A DNA stretch of 64,000 bases. Origin: an uncultured Sphingomonas sp. Lineage in GTDB: Bacteria > Pseudomonadota > Alphaproteobacteria > Sphingomonadales > Sphingomonadaceae. The stretch lies in contig NZ_CAJYTI010000039.1 in the NCBI RefSeq assembly GCF_913777625.1, positions 1-64,000 on the forward strand, in the 5' to 3' direction. Numbering within the stretch: the first letter of the stretch is position 1; each line of letters begins with the position of its first letter. Below the pieces are notes generated by a model, which was given only the letters and a program-made list of their open reading frames with translations, was not told the DNA's origin and ran no database searches. Shown one piece after another: positions 1 to 9,637 of this stretch. The position numbers and the translations under genes are program-made.

Positions 1-16
1 CGCCAGAGACGACGAT

Positions 17-73
17 GATGCCAGCGTGGCCGCTCGGCTCCGCTGCGCTCCGCCTCCCGTCCACGCTGGCATC
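17..73. repeat. 13-bp perfect inverted repeat beside the truncated cyclase
   Basis: Bases 17-29 (gatgccagcgtgg) are the exact reverse complement of bases 61-73, separated by a 31-base GC-rich spacer. The structure lies about 20 bases before the only in-frame stop (90-92) that precedes the lasso cyclase fragment. No reading frame across it resembles the missing N-terminal half of the cyclase. It could be the edge of an inserted or rearranged element or simply a terminator-like hairpin; the window edge prevents a decision. Confidence 0.45.
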
Positions 74-92
74 CGAGGCGCGTATCAACTAA

Positions 93-1148
93 CTATACAA
101 CCGGACCGGACATCGCGGGCAGTCCAGCCTCGATTCGGCGATTGTCGCCTCCAGTCTCAAAGGGATGCGCGCGGACGTCATCGGCCTCAACCTTGTCGGA
201 GACGATGCGGCAAGCGATGAGCGCCACTATGCGGCGCTGGCTGCCCAAGCGGCGAGTATCGACCTGCAGACCCGCCGCTTCGAGCTAGCGCGCATCGATG
301 TCCGTAGCTCCGGCGCGGCGCATATGCCCTATCCGGTGCATCGCTGCTTCACCCAGGCGCAGGACGCGATCGCTGCGGAGATGGCGGCGGAATGGGGCGC
401 TGACCGCGTCATCGACGGCGGCGGTGGCGACAATGTCTTCTTCGCGTCGCGTACTGTCGCCATCCTCGCCGACTGCCTCGCAACGCGGGGGCCGAACCGC
501 AGCTTCTGGGACGCGGCGCGCGTGCTAGGCGATCTCGGACAGGCAGGAATCTGGACGCTGGCCTGGCGTGCGGCCCATCGCGCGTGGTTCCGCTCGCCTG
601 CCCCGCGTCAGGCGCCGGCGATCGACTTTCTCTCGGACGCTGCGCGTGCCATCGTCCGCGACACACCGGCGCATTCCTGGTTCCTGCCGCCGCCCGGTAT
701 CCTGCCAGGCCGGGCGGCACATGTCGCATTGCTGGTTCCGGCGCAGAACCTGGTCGAAGCGGTCAACGCCCTGGCACCGCAGCATGCGGTCTCGCCGCTG
801 GTCTCGCAGCCCGTCGTCGAGGCGTGCCTGCGCATCCCGAGCTGGCATTGGCTGGCACCGGGCCGAGACCGGGCGGTGGCGCGTCGCGCCTTCGAACCCG
901 ATCTCCCCGCAGCGATTGTCTCGCGCCGTTCGAAAGGCACGCCCACCGGCTTCGTCGCGACGATCTTCGACCGGCATCGGCCCGTCATCCGCGATATGCT
1001 GCTCGGCGGCCGCCTGGCCGCGTTGGGCCTGATCGACACGGGCAAGCTCGCCGAGGCACTCTCGTTGCCCGGCCCGGTGCGCGGCCTGCGCTTCGTGCGG
1101 ATGATGGAACTCGTCGATGCCGAAGCGTGGGCAGCCGCCCAAGGCTGA
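93..1148 (+). pseudogene. Asparagine synthase-related lasso peptide cyclase (C protein), N-terminally truncated
   Basis: This is the synthetase half of an asparagine synthase B-like protein, the family that closes the isopeptide ring in lasso peptide synthesis by adenylating an Asp/Glu side chain. The open frame begins after a stop at 90-92; the first ATG is at 165. Just before it the frame reads an altered PP-loop (SSLDSAIVA instead of the usual SGGLDS type). Further on are the GGGGDNVFF nucleotide-site motif and a C-terminal RRSKGTPTGF segment, both typical of lasso cyclases. Full-length cyclases are about 550-620 residues, so the glutamine-amidotransferase-like N-terminal half is missing. 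The neighbouring isopeptidase, TonB receptor, FecR and sigma genes support a lasso assignment. The loss coincides with an inverted repeat at 17-73, so I read this as a truncated gene, but the window starts here and a rearrangement outside cannot be judged. Confidence 0.7.
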
Positions 1149-1346
1149 AGACTGTTCGCGAACGCCAATCTGTCCCGCAGGACGCCGGACGGGGCAATGA
1201 TGACGATCATCCGAGGGGGATATGCTGCCGTTTACGGATCACGAATTGAGGATGACAAAGGCTGGTCTGGCCTATCGCTTCCGCAGCACCGAACGGTTCC
1301 GAGCAACGGTGGCGCAGAAGATTCAGAGACGCGGCTGGGGTGCAGA

Positions 1347-2936
1347 TCAATCCAAAAAGCTGAACGCATATGCTTGCTCGACTGCCGCGACTTCGTCGTC
1401 GTCGAGCGCAGCGAACTCGCGGGTCCGGGCGCGCCCGGACAGCCTGCCCTCGTTTTGTGCGAGGAAGCCGCGGAGCAGCTCGACCTGCGCGGCCGGCATA
1501 TCCACGATCTGCTGAATGCGGTCGCTGAAGCGTTCGAAGCTCTCGAGGAAGCGTATCTCCTCCGGCATATCCTGCTCGATGACTTGCTCGACACAGGCGT
1601 AGAGAAACTCGGCATGCCGGGTCGTGTCAAAGAAGCGATAGAAGTCCGCAGTGTCGTTCAGCACGCGGAGATTGCCGTCCCCCGTCGGTTCCCAGCTGAT
1701 GCACGGAAGCAGCGGCGCCGAATAGGATTCAAGCACCGCGCGATACTCGGCGATCCTGCGGTAGATGGCCACGCTCACAGGGAAAATCAGGCCGGGCGGA
1801 TTAAAGTGCGCAAGCGCAAGCGCGTGGTGAAACAGCCACCGATGGAGGCGCCCGTTCCCGTCGACATAGGGATGGATATAGACGAAGCCGAACGCCAGGC
1901 AGGCAGCGGCTGCGACGGGGTCCATGCCGCCGCGAATGGCCCGCTCCGCATAGGCGATCACCCCTTGCAGCAGCGATTGCAGATCCTCGGCCCGCGCGCT
2001 GATGTGATCCGGGATGGGCATCTGCGTGTCGCGGTCATGGACCCCGACAAAGCCCCCTTCCTCGCGCAAGCCAAGACGCACGAAACGGTCATCGCCGATC
2101 ACGATGCGTTGCAGGCGGTCGAATTCGGCAAGACTCAGCGGGCGCGTACCTGCTTGGGCGATCGCCTGCCCCCAGCGCGTTGCGCGGGTGCCTGACGGAC
2201 GTTCCCCCTCGATCGCAAACGAAGACTTGGAATCGTTGAGCAGCAGGAACGCCGCCGCGCGCGCCAGCAAATCGGGCCGGACGCGACCGGCGGTTTCGCG
2301 CGCGCGCACATCGAATTGCCGCGCACGATAGGCGTCAAGCGCCTCGGTTCTGCGCACCATCGGACAGAAGCCAGGCGTTCCAGGCAGATTGTTGATGACC
2401 CTGTGCCGGGGCGAAGCTTCGCCCTTCGGGAGCGCGAGCTGGAGCGCCGGGTCCACGACGTCGACCGCACGGACCTTCCCAGCGTCGGGGAGTTCAAGCT
2501 TGGTTCCGGTGAGCCACTCGTACAGGAACCAGATTCGCCGCGCATAGGCGCCGGTCGGACTGGCCTCGACGATGGCAGCAATCTCTGCGGGCGGGACGGT
2601 ACTGAACAGCCTCGCAAGAACAGCTAGATTAAGCCCTTCGTAGCGAAGCGCGAAGGTCAGCTGCGCGGCAAGCTCGAAGGCCGGCGCGTGACGCGGTGTA
2701 AGCATACGCCACTGGTCGCTGGAGAGCGGATGGTGCCGTTCGGCAATCGCTGTAAATCGGTCAGCAAGCGGAACCGCAAGATCGAAGCGTTCGATTAGGG
2801 CCGCGTAGCCGGCGAGAATGCCGGGCTCCGGCAAAGGAAGCGTGCGAAATTCGATCACCGGCTGTGAAAGCCATTCACGCATCCCAAATTCCTGTGAAAA
2901 CCATCCTGGCAGCAGCTCGTGCTTCGCGAGAAGCAT
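1347..2936 (-). CDS. Fic family protein (predicted AMP transferase), class II
   Basis: Fic enzymes usually transfer AMP from ATP to a hydroxyl side chain of a target protein. The catalytic motif HPYVDGNGR lies at residues 355-363 and is complete, with the His and the anion-binding Asn/Arg. An inhibitory helix motif S-F-A-I-E-G at 239-244 lies on the N-terminal side, which makes it a class II, self-inhibited Fic protein. The length (529 residues) fits the large soluble type with an N-terminal half of unknown role. The ATG at 2936 has no clear SD. An in-frame ATG at 2882 follows AGGA by seven bases and may be the real start (511 aa). It sits between the truncated lasso cyclase and the isopeptidase, as accessory cargo. 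Five TGYGAAA sites surround its 5' end. The target protein cannot be inferred. Confidence 0.9.
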   Translation of the reverse strand: MLLAKHELLPGWFSQEFGMREWLSQPVIEFRTLPLPEPGILAGYAALIERFDLAVPLADRFTAIAERHHPLSSDQWRMLTPRHAPAFELAAQLTFALRYEGLNLAVLARLFSTVPPAEIAAIVEASPTGAYARRIWFLYEWLTGTKLELPDAGKVRAVDVVDPALQLALPKGEASPRHRVINNLPGTPGFCPMVRRTEALDAYRARQFDVRARETAGRVRPDLLARAAAFLLLNDSKSSFAIEGERPSGTRATRWGQAIAQAGTRPLSLAEFDRLQRIVIGDDRFVRLGLREEGGFVGVHDRDTQMPIPDHISARAEDLQSLLQGVIAYAERAIRGGMDPVAAAACLAFGFVYIHPYVDGNGRLHRWLFHHALALAHFNPPGLIFPVSVAIYRRIAEYRAVLESYSAPLLPCISWEPTGDGNLRVLNDTADFYRFFDTTRHAEFLYACVEQVIEQDMPEEIRFLESFERFSDRIQQIVDMPAAQVELLRGFLAQNEGRLSGRARTREFAALDDDEVAAVEQAYAFSFLD

Positions 2937-2981
2937 TCACAGCCTGCGAAATCCTATCACAGATCGACCAATTTGCGAAAT
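2843..2981. promoter_or_regulatory. Five same-orientation TGYGAAA sites around the fic start
   Basis: TGCGAAAT or TGTGAAA occurs on the + strand at 2843, 2863, 2893, 2945 and 2974. The spacings are 20, 30, 52 and 29 bases, all close to whole helical turns. Two copies lie upstream of the ATG at 2936 and three lie inside the first codons. If the start is at 2882, three copies are in the leader. This would suit cooperative binding of a regulator along one DNA face. It is an inference from spacing only. Confidence 0.3.
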
Positions 2982-3189
2982 TCATTCTCGGACAGCTGGT
3001 CTGGGCATGATAATGGCATCCTTCCAACTGAGCCTCTGGGGGAAACACTCGTCAGGAAGGAGCACTCGCCCTTTCCCGTGAACAGCCTCCCGAGAACATG
3101 CGAAAAATCGGGCAGAATCGCAGCTGAAGCGAGCAGAAGATTTTACAGCAAGAAATCGAAATTCGTCGACGAGCAGAGGGCACTTGCGC

Positions 3190-5310
3190 CTATCGAGTCG
3201 GCTTCGGCGGAAGCGTCGGCGGAGAGCCCGACCGCAGGGCGCGCCACCGGGCATATTGCGGGGCCTTGGCCACGTCGGGATCCTCCCGGTCCTGCAACCA
3301 GAAGGAGAACCAGTCGAGCGTGCGCGCATAGACGGCACGGCGATGAATCGGCTGCCACTTCACATGGTATTCGTCCGGGTAGACGTACATCTCCACCGGC
3401 TTGTTCTGCTCATGGAGGGCGCCAAAGGCTTCGAGCGCCAGTCGGAATTCATTGTCGGCAAGTTGCATCAGAAGCGGCGTATCGACGCGGGTGGCATTAC
3501 GTGCCAGCGACATGTCACGCCAGAAAGCGGGATTGTCGTGGGTCGCTGGCGGATACCCCATGCCGCGCAACCATTCCGCCCAGGCGATCCCGCCATAGGT
3601 CGCGGTCGTATTGGGCTCCATGCAGCAGCTGCTGAGCGCGGCCGCAGCAAAGGCTTTGCTGTTGATCAGTGCGAACGCAACCGTGGTCGCGCCATCGCTG
3701 AGGCCGGTAATGCCGACGCGTTTGGGGTCGGCATAGCCTTGCTCCACAGCCATATGGACGCCGGCAAGTACCGACGACAAAAGGCTGCGGCGCTCGCCCC
3801 AATCCTTCTGGTTGGCGGCGTTGATGTCGTACCAGGTCTTGAGCTGGGGAAAGGCTGCAGCGAAAAAGCTCGGGCGTTCGGTGCTCAGCACGGCGATGCC
3901 GCGCTGGGCGAGCAGAAAGATCGGATACTCGTTGCCGGTACCGCCCCGCAAAAATCCGTCGCTGTGATACTGGACGACCACCATCGGCAGCCGCGTGCCG
4001 GGCGTGTAGCCAGGCGGGAGGACAAGATCGCCCCATGCCTCCAGCCCGAGATCGTTGCGCCACTTGAGACGGCGGACGGGGCCTAGACGGACACTGGCGA
4101 ACTCGGGATTGGGATCGAAGATCGTTCGGGTAGCGCCCGTTACAGTGTTGATCGCGACCACCTTTCGCGGTGTGCTGCTATCCTCGCGCGTGCAGACCAG
4201 TTCGATACCGGCCATAACGCACCCGTGCAGCACATCAGTGGTGCGAAAAATGACAGCGGGAGGCGCGCCGCCTGGCTGCCAGCGATAGAGCGCCATGGCT
4301 TCCTTCGCCCACCCCTCACGACGCAAAAAGAGAACCGAATCGCCCTGCCACCAGAGCGAGAGGATACCGCCAGCACAAGCTTCCGCATCGCAGCGCTGCC
4401 TGCCGAGGCCGCCGGTTACGACCAATCGGGCAGGTGCGAGCGGCGAACTGTCCTGGCGCTCGAGCAGGGCTTTGCTACCGTCGGGCCCGACCGCCATTGG
4501 TTCGACGGGCATGTCGGCCGGAGCAGCTTGCGCGAGCGCAGCCTGGTCTGCCGGGTCCGCAGGCAGAATCGCGCCGGTGCGCAGATCGACCGCGTTTGTA
4601 TCCAGAAGGTCGGTCGCGGGCATCAACGGTCGCGCCGAAATCTCCGGCGACACCCTGCGGTCGTAGAGCCATCCCGACTGACCCTCGCGATCGAGCGCCG
4701 CCTCCGTGTCGGCCGTCCCCTTCCGCGTTCCATAGAGCAACCGGGATCCATCGCTGCTCCACGCCACCGCTTCGACATCGACGGCGGCGTGCGTGACGGC
4801 ACGCGCGCCACTGCCGTCCGCCTCCGCCACCCACCCCTGGGTTACGCTGGCATCACGCCGCAGATAGGCGATCCGGCGCCCGTCGGGCGACCAGACCGGC
4901 ACGATCGTGCGGGTGGCGCCGCTCGGCAGATAATGGCCCCGCTGCACATCCAGGATCGTGATAAGCGCACCGCCCCGGTCAACCACACGCGGTGGTCCCT
5001 TCCCGGTCAGCCCGCTCACCACCACCACCCGGCAATAGCTGTTCGTGGCGAGATCGGCGCGGTTGACGATATAGGCGATACGGCTGCCGTCGGGGGACAG
5101 CGCGAACGGACTGGGTCCACTGAAGGATGCCGAATCGGGATCGCCGATTTCGCGGAGCTCGATAAGGTCTGCTGCCGTGAGGTCACGGGCTGCCGGGCGG
5201 ATGCTGTCGTCCCCCGGCAGGGCCTGCTCGCAGCGCGACCAGGCGGTGGTCGGAAGCAGCGCACACCAGAGCGCAGCAACGAAACGCAGACAGAAGACCG
5301 GGCTCACCAT
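3190..5310 (-). CDS. Lasso peptide isopeptidase (S9 prolyl oligopeptidase family)
   Basis: This is a predicted periplasmic serine hydrolase that would open the isopeptide ring of an imported lasso peptide. A signal peptide covers about residues 1-25. A seven-bladed beta-propeller-like region follows (about 50-410, with repeated SPDG-type strands). The alpha/beta-hydrolase domain is C-terminal (about 420-680). The nucleophile is Ser538 in GLSDG, with candidate acid Asp619 (QLADNEF) and His649 (DEYHVKW), the order known for the astexin-type isopeptidases. The length (706 aa) matches that family. Its ATG overlaps the end of the TonB receptor gene by 7 bp, so the two are translationally coupled. 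The order sigma-FecR-TonB receptor-isopeptidase is the standard lasso catabolic module of sphingomonads and caulobacters. A general S9 dipeptidyl peptidase is the alternative; the context makes it unlikely. Confidence 0.88.
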   Translation of the reverse strand: MVSPVFCLRFVAALWCALLPTTAWSRCEQALPGDDSIRPAARDLTAADLIELREIGDPDSASFSGPSPFALSPDGSRIAYIVNRADLATNSYCRVVVVSGLTGKGPPRVVDRGGALITILDVQRGHYLPSGATRTIVPVWSPDGRRIAYLRRDASVTQGWVAEADGSGARAVTHAAVDVEAVAWSSDGSRLLYGTRKGTADTEAALDREGQSGWLYDRRVSPEISARPLMPATDLLDTNAVDLRTGAILPADPADQAALAQAAPADMPVEPMAVGPDGSKALLERQDSSPLAPARLVVTGGLGRQRCDAEACAGGILSLWWQGDSVLFLRREGWAKEAMALYRWQPGGAPPAVIFRTTDVLHGCVMAGIELVCTREDSSTPRKVVAINTVTGATRTIFDPNPEFASVRLGPVRRLKWRNDLGLEAWGDLVLPPGYTPGTRLPMVVVQYHSDGFLRGGTGNEYPIFLLAQRGIAVLSTERPSFFAAAFPQLKTWYDINAANQKDWGERRSLLSSVLAGVHMAVEQGYADPKRVGITGLSDGATTVAFALINSKAFAAAALSSCCMEPNTTATYGGIAWAEWLRGMGYPPATHDNPAFWRDMSLARNATRVDTPLLMQLADNEFRLALEAFGALHEQNKPVEMYVYPDEYHVKWQPIHRRAVYARTLDWFSFWLQDREDPDVAKAPQYARWRALRSGSPPTLPPKPTR

Positions 5311-7874
5311 GTGCGGGTGATCCCGAACGCGATCAGTCGGCCGACGGGTGAATAATTAGTCGAATCATAGGGCGTGTCATAGGGAATCGCGGTGGTGATC
5401 GGGTCCGGCTTGGCGTTGAACAGATTCTGCACCGACAGGCTGAACTCGAGACCGCCGAGCGGCGTACCGGGAGCAACCCGGTAGCGCGTGGTCAGGTCGA
5501 GCGTGGTCATCGACCCGATCCGCGGGGCCAGCGACGACCGCGTGTCGCGAACCATGCCGATATAATTCGCGTTTGCCGCCAGGGTGAGGCCACCACCGGT
5601 CCACGCCGCCGCCATCTGGCCCCGCCAATGGGGCGGATTGAAGATGCTGCCCGCAAGGTCATAGACGGGCTGGCTGGCGCTGAGCTGCTGGTCGCTTTCG
5701 AGATAGGCGAGGTCGAACGACAGGCGCAGATGTTGATCCCGTGCGATCGCTGCACTGTAGCTCGCCAGCACGTCGATGCCCCGCGCACGCTGCCGCCCGG
5801 CATTGAGGTTGGCATCGTCGACGATGGCGACGACGTTCGCAGGATCATAGGAAACGCCGGTAACGTTGAGGAACGTGCCCGCGCTGGCGATCGCCGCGGC
5901 CTGCGTTGCGGCACTGGGATTAATGATGATCTGGTCCCGATAGATCGGATTGCTGAGTGCCTGGGCAAGCAGCGTGATCGGCGCGACGATGCGGTCACGA
6001 TACTGCACGTCGAAGTAACTGATCTCGAGGCTCGCTCCCGGCAGAACGCGGGGATGGAGTGCGAGAGTGCTCGACCAGGTCGTCGCCTTTTCTGGCTTTA
6101 GATCGGGATTGCCGCCCAGGATCAGGATCGCTCCCGCCGTCGCAGGCGTGCCGGTCGCGCCTAGCGATCGGGGCGGAAACAGATAGACGGCGCGCGGCTG
6201 ATATTGCTGGTAGAGCGTCGGCGCGCGAAACGAGGTGCCCCAGCTTCCCTTCACGCTGATGTCGCGTGTTACCGCCCAGGACAGGCCGAGCTTCGGCGTC
6301 GCCACGTCGCCGATATCGGGGTAGCGCTCGTAGCGTAGCGCGGCGCTCGCATCGAGCCTGGTTACGAAGGGCAGATTCGGGGCCGGACCGATCAGCGGCA
6401 GGCTCAGCTCGCCAAAAGCGAACCAGTTATCCTGCGAGGCGGCCGTGTTGACCGCGCTCCCCGTCCCGACGAACCGCCGGAAGGCGATATCGCGATAGCC
6501 GCCGCCGACCGCGAGCTTGGCGATACCACCCGGCAGGCTGAAGAGATTGCCATTCGCATTGACCTCAAGCGACTTGGCGGTGTTGCGGTAGAAACTCGGA
6601 CCGGAATCGCTGCAGACCGAGGCGGCGCACTCGAGCTGGTGATAGTCCACGCGCTCCTTGCCATAGGTACCGCCGAGCGCGATCTGCCAGCCGTCGAACC
6701 GGTCGAGCGTCAGCGTCGGCGCGACGCCGAAGGACTTGTCGACGGACGAAAAGGTTGCTTTGCCCTGATCGAGATTGCCGCCCGCGACCGTCGGGAAGGT
6801 CAGGTCGCTCCAGCGGATATTGTACAGCCCGTCGAGCGAGAAGGTCAGGCCGCCGCCCAGGTCCTGATGCCCGCTGGCGACGACGCTGTGGTGACGAAGT
6901 GCAGGAAACAGGTCGAGCCCCGGCGAGCGGCTGGCCGCATAGGATCGCTCCCCCGCGCGGATGGCGGTGTTGCTCCCATATTCATAGGCGGCAAACAGCC
7001 CCCCGGAGGCCCAGGTGCGTCCAGCAAGCGCGCCATATTGCTGCTGGAAGTCACCGACGTCGGTGGTGCCGGCGAGGCGTGCGCTGGTTTCCAGCCCATC
7101 ATAATCGTGCCGCAGGATAATGTTGGCGACGCCAGCGACGGCATCCGAGCCGTAGATCGCCGAGGCACCGTCCGGAACAATCTCGATGCGATCAAGCGCA
7201 GCGACCGGGATGCCCGACACGTCAACGCTCTGCCGGACCGCCGTATAGGCGAGACGATGCCCATTGAGCAGCGTCAGGGTCGCGTCGCTGCCAAGGCCAC
7301 GCAGATTGAGGGAAGATCCGCCACCGACATCGACACCACTGGCAGAGGGTACGTTCATGCCGATGCCAGGATTCTGTCCCCCGCCGAAACTCTGCGGAAT
7401 ACCGCGAACCACGTCACCCAGGCCGAGCTGACCGGAATCGCGAATTTCTTCCTGGCCGATCCGGACGATGGGTGACGCAATCGCGGCACCCCGCAACCGG
7501 CTACCGGTGACGACGATGTCCTGCGGATCGCTTGCGGTGCCAGTGTCGCGATTCCCGCGGGCTTGCCGCACGGCAAATCCACCCTCGACTTGCGTGAAGA
7601 CCAGTCCGGACGCGTCGAGCAGAATACGGAGCGCCTCCTCCGGCGTATAGGAGCCGTGCAGCGCAGGCGCCTGCCGCGCCGCTACGTCTTCGCTCGCCGC
7701 CAGCACCGTCACACCGGACTGCAGCGCCAGCGCCTTGAGCGACTCGCCAAGCGCCTGGGCCGGCAGGTCGAAAGCAACGCGTCGCACCACCTGCGCCCCC
7801 ACGACCGAGGGAGCCACAATCAGCGCCACAACGGCGCCGCCATGCAGCCAGTTTTTCGCGTGAAACCGCACCAT
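5304..7874 (-). CDS. TonB-dependent receptor with N-terminal signalling (STN) domain
   Basis: This is an outer-membrane transducer, probably importing a lasso peptide and signalling its presence to FecR. I chose the ATG at 7874 because GGGGAGG lies nine bases upstream of it; an in-frame ATG at 7898 would place that SD inside the gene. From 7874 the product has 856 residues. A signal peptide ends near AQV. An STN domain (about 30-105) marks FecA-type transducers. A TonB box-like DIVVTG precedes the plug domain (about 125-230), and the rest is a 22-strand barrel ending in an aromatic residue (Trp). It is preceded by fecR (80-bp gap) and its end overlaps the isopeptidase start. The role in lasso uptake is inferred from the neighbours. 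Confidence 0.92.
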   Translation of the reverse strand: MVRFHAKNWLHGGAVVALIVAPSVVGAQVVRRVAFDLPAQALGESLKALALQSGVTVLAASEDVAARQAPALHGSYTPEEALRILLDASGLVFTQVEGGFAVRQARGNRDTGTASDPQDIVVTGSRLRGAAIASPIVRIGQEEIRDSGQLGLGDVVRGIPQSFGGGQNPGIGMNVPSASGVDVGGGSSLNLRGLGSDATLTLLNGHRLAYTAVRQSVDVSGIPVAALDRIEIVPDGASAIYGSDAVAGVANIILRHDYDGLETSARLAGTTDVGDFQQQYGALAGRTWASGGLFAAYEYGSNTAIRAGERSYAASRSPGLDLFPALRHHSVVASGHQDLGGGLTFSLDGLYNIRWSDLTFPTVAGGNLDQGKATFSSVDKSFGVAPTLTLDRFDGWQIALGGTYGKERVDYHQLECAASVCSDSGPSFYRNTAKSLEVNANGNLFSLPGGIAKLAVGGGYRDIAFRRFVGTGSAVNTAASQDNWFAFGELSLPLIGPAPNLPFVTRLDASAALRYERYPDIGDVATPKLGLSWAVTRDISVKGSWGTSFRAPTLYQQYQPRAVYLFPPRSLGATGTPATAGAILILGGNPDLKPEKATTWSSTLALHPRVLPGASLEISYFDVQYRDRIVAPITLLAQALSNPIYRDQIIINPSAATQAAAIASAGTFLNVTGVSYDPANVVAIVDDANLNAGRQRARGIDVLASYSAAIARDQHLRLSFDLAYLESDQQLSASQPVYDLAGSIFNPPHWRGQMAAAWTGGGLTLAANANYIGMVRDTRSSLAPRIGSMTTLDLTTRYRVAPGTPLGGLEFSLSVQNLFNAKPDPITTAIPYDTPYDSTNYSPVGRLIAFGITRTW

Positions 7875-7953
7875 TCTCTTTTGCCTCCCCTTGGCCACGA
7901 CGTGGCTGCTCGGACGGGGAGACGCCGGGGGAGGAAAATCCCCGACAACATTT

Positions 7954-8964
7954 TTAGCGCGGTGCGATCGCTCCCTGTGGCCCCGGGCGCAACAGCAGGA
8001 GACCAGGGTCGGATCGGTCGATGCCGAGGTGGAAGGTCACTGCCACCGCATGGGCGAATGCTTCGGGGTTATGCACCTGGAACGCCCCGGTTGCTGTCAG
8101 CCGTGACAGGCGCGTATCCGCCAGGCGCAGCTGCACATGGTTGTAGCGGTTGATGGCCTCCACGGCTTGGCCAAGCGGCGTGTTGTCGAGCACCAGCATG
8201 CCGGATACCCAGCGCGCTTCTCCTGCCACCGCAGGCCCGGGCGCAGCCGTGTCGTCCAGTGCCGCAGCCTGACCCGCGACCAGCGTGCGGGCTTGTCCGG
8301 CTTTTCCACCCGCCCTGCGCATCCAGTCGACATGGCCTTCCAGTACGGCAATGGTCGGAGTGCGGCCGATGACACTAACGTCGAAAACGGTGCTACCCGC
8401 AGCGAGGGTGCCGCCGGGCACGGCAACGACAAGGGGGCGGTTGCCGTCGCGCATAACGCGAAAGCGGGCGCGGCCGCGCTCAAGGGACACCCGCCGCTCG
8501 CCAGATGACAGCGTGACCTCTATACGCGTGCCGGTATCGAGGGTCAGTTGCGATCCGTCGGCGAGCGCGATCGTCCTGATTTCGCCGCGCGGGGTCTCGT
8601 AGGTTGTGGCTTTGGCCGCGGCGATCCATTCGACAGGTGAACCGTAGCGGAGCAGGCCAGCCGTCCCGATGCCGAGCGCGGCAATGATGCCGACCGTGGC
8701 GGCAGCCATATGCGTGCTGTGCCGCATCAGGAAAGGCGCGGGCATAAGCTTTCGGTTGCTGGCTACCGCACTGCTGGCAAGCTGGGCGCTGTCGCGCCAG
8801 TTTCGCTCCGCCTGTTGATAGGCGATGCCGTGACGACGATCTGCGGAAATCCAGGCAACAAAAGCCTGCTCGACCGTCGGGCTGGCGCCGCCCTGGCGAC
8901 GCATCAGCCATTCCCCAGCGGCATCATGGATACGCTGCGGAATGGGCTTCTTTTTGTCAGTCAT
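7954..8964 (-). CDS. FecR family anti-sigma regulator
   Basis: This is an inner-membrane sigma regulator that relays the signal from the TonB transducer. The N-terminal cytoplasmic DUF4880-type segment (about 10-60, with W and FVAWISADRRHGIAYQQAE-like residues) would bind the sigma factor. A single membrane segment lies near residues 92-110. The FecR domain (about 120-220) starts after YETPRGE and contains the typical ADGSQLTLDT motif. A C-terminal STN-like fold (about 255-325) would contact the receptor. I chose the ATG at 8964, which overlaps the sigma gene by 8 bp; an in-frame TTG at 8985 is less likely. With the sigma gene it forms the regulatory head of the lasso module. Confidence 0.9.
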   Translation of the reverse strand: MTDKKKPIPQRIHDAAGEWLMRRQGGASPTVEQAFVAWISADRRHGIAYQQAERNWRDSAQLASSAVASNRKLMPAPFLMRHSTHMAAATVGIIAALGIGTAGLLRYGSPVEWIAAAKATTYETPRGEIRTIALADGSQLTLDTGTRIEVTLSSGERRVSLERGRARFRVMRDGNRPLVVAVPGGTLAAGSTVFDVSVIGRTPTIAVLEGHVDWMRRAGGKAGQARTLVAGQAAALDDTAAPGPAVAGEARWVSGMLVLDNTPLGQAVEAINRYNHVQLRLADTRLSRLTATGAFQVHNPEAFAHAVAVTFHLGIDRSDPGLLLLRPGPQGAIAPR

Positions 8965-9637
8965 GGCGGCGGAGATGCCGTCCAAGCTGCTTGATCGCCC
9001 GGCTCATCTGCTTTTCCACCCCTCGCACGCTCAGCCCCGTCTGTTCCGCGATTTCCGCGTAACTATAGCCGTCGAGCCGGCAAGCGAGAAATATCTGTCG
9101 CGTAAGGGGCTTCAAGCGGAGGACGGCCTGTTCGATCCGCGCAAGCCGGTCGCGCGCCTCCAGAGCGGCCATCGGATCGCCGCCGCTGATATCGACATCG
9201 TCGATCGACACATGCTGGGCTTGAGAGGCGCGCCCGGCGGCGCGAGCATGGTCCAGCAGAAGATTGTTCGCCGCCTCGCGCAAATAAGCACCCGGCGCGT
9301 CGAGCGTGACCGCCTCCTTTCGCTCGCGCGCGACGAGGCGGACGAATACCTGCTGGACTATATCCTCGGCGCGATCCTCAGCCGCGCGGCGGTGCAGAAA
9401 CCGCAACAGACCCGGTCGCTCGGCTCGATAGAGCGTGTCCGCAACCGTCACGGGGGCCACCCGGTCATGGTCGGGTGGCAGCGGGTCGCCTTCCTCCAGC
9501 GGTAGGCGGACAGGACCTAGCGCGGCGCGCACGTCGCGGGGCGCCTTGCACTGACCTTCGCGCGGGATCGCATCGCTTCCACCTCCTCGCAATCTGCGAG
9601 GCGATGCCGGCGAAAGCCGGGTGTTGAGAACATGCAC
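8957..9637 (-). CDS. ECF RNA polymerase sigma factor (FecI-like)
   Basis: This is a predicted group 4 sigma factor that should direct transcription of the lasso uptake/isopeptidase genes. Region 2 begins around LYRAERPGLLRFL and continues through DIVQQVFVRL. Region 4 is AVLRLKPLTRQIFLACRLDGYSYAEIAEQTGLSVRGVEKQ in sense, with a clear helix-turn-helix. The open frame reaches a GTG at 9637, but the first ~55 residues are Arg/Pro-rich and unlike the family. A GTG at 9460 or 9532 would give 167 or 191 residues, the usual size, so the true start is probably one of these. No good SD is visible for any of them. It overlaps fecR, which supports a coupled sigma/anti-sigma pair. Confidence 0.88.
   Translation of the reverse strand: MHVLNTRLSPASPRRLRGGGSDAIPREGQCKAPRDVRAALGPVRLPLEEGDPLPPDHDRVAPVTVADTLYRAERPGLLRFLHRRAAEDRAEDIVQQVFVRLVARERKEAVTLDAPGAYLREAANNLLLDHARAAGRASQAQHVSIDDVDISGGDPMAALEARDRLARIEQAVLRLKPLTRQIFLACRLDGYSYAEIAEQTGLSVRGVEKQMSRAIKQLGRHLRRHD

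Noticed and set aside
1149..1346. Lasso precursor peptide gene in the gap after the cyclase
   Set aside because: No short frame with a leader ending in Thr-x before Gly and an Asp/Glu at ring position 7-9 was found; the 2937-3189 gap gave the same result.
1197..2195. Long + strand open frame across the fic gene
   Set aside because: It is the antisense of the Fic coding sequence, has no family-like sequence, and the Fic motif is clear on the other strand.
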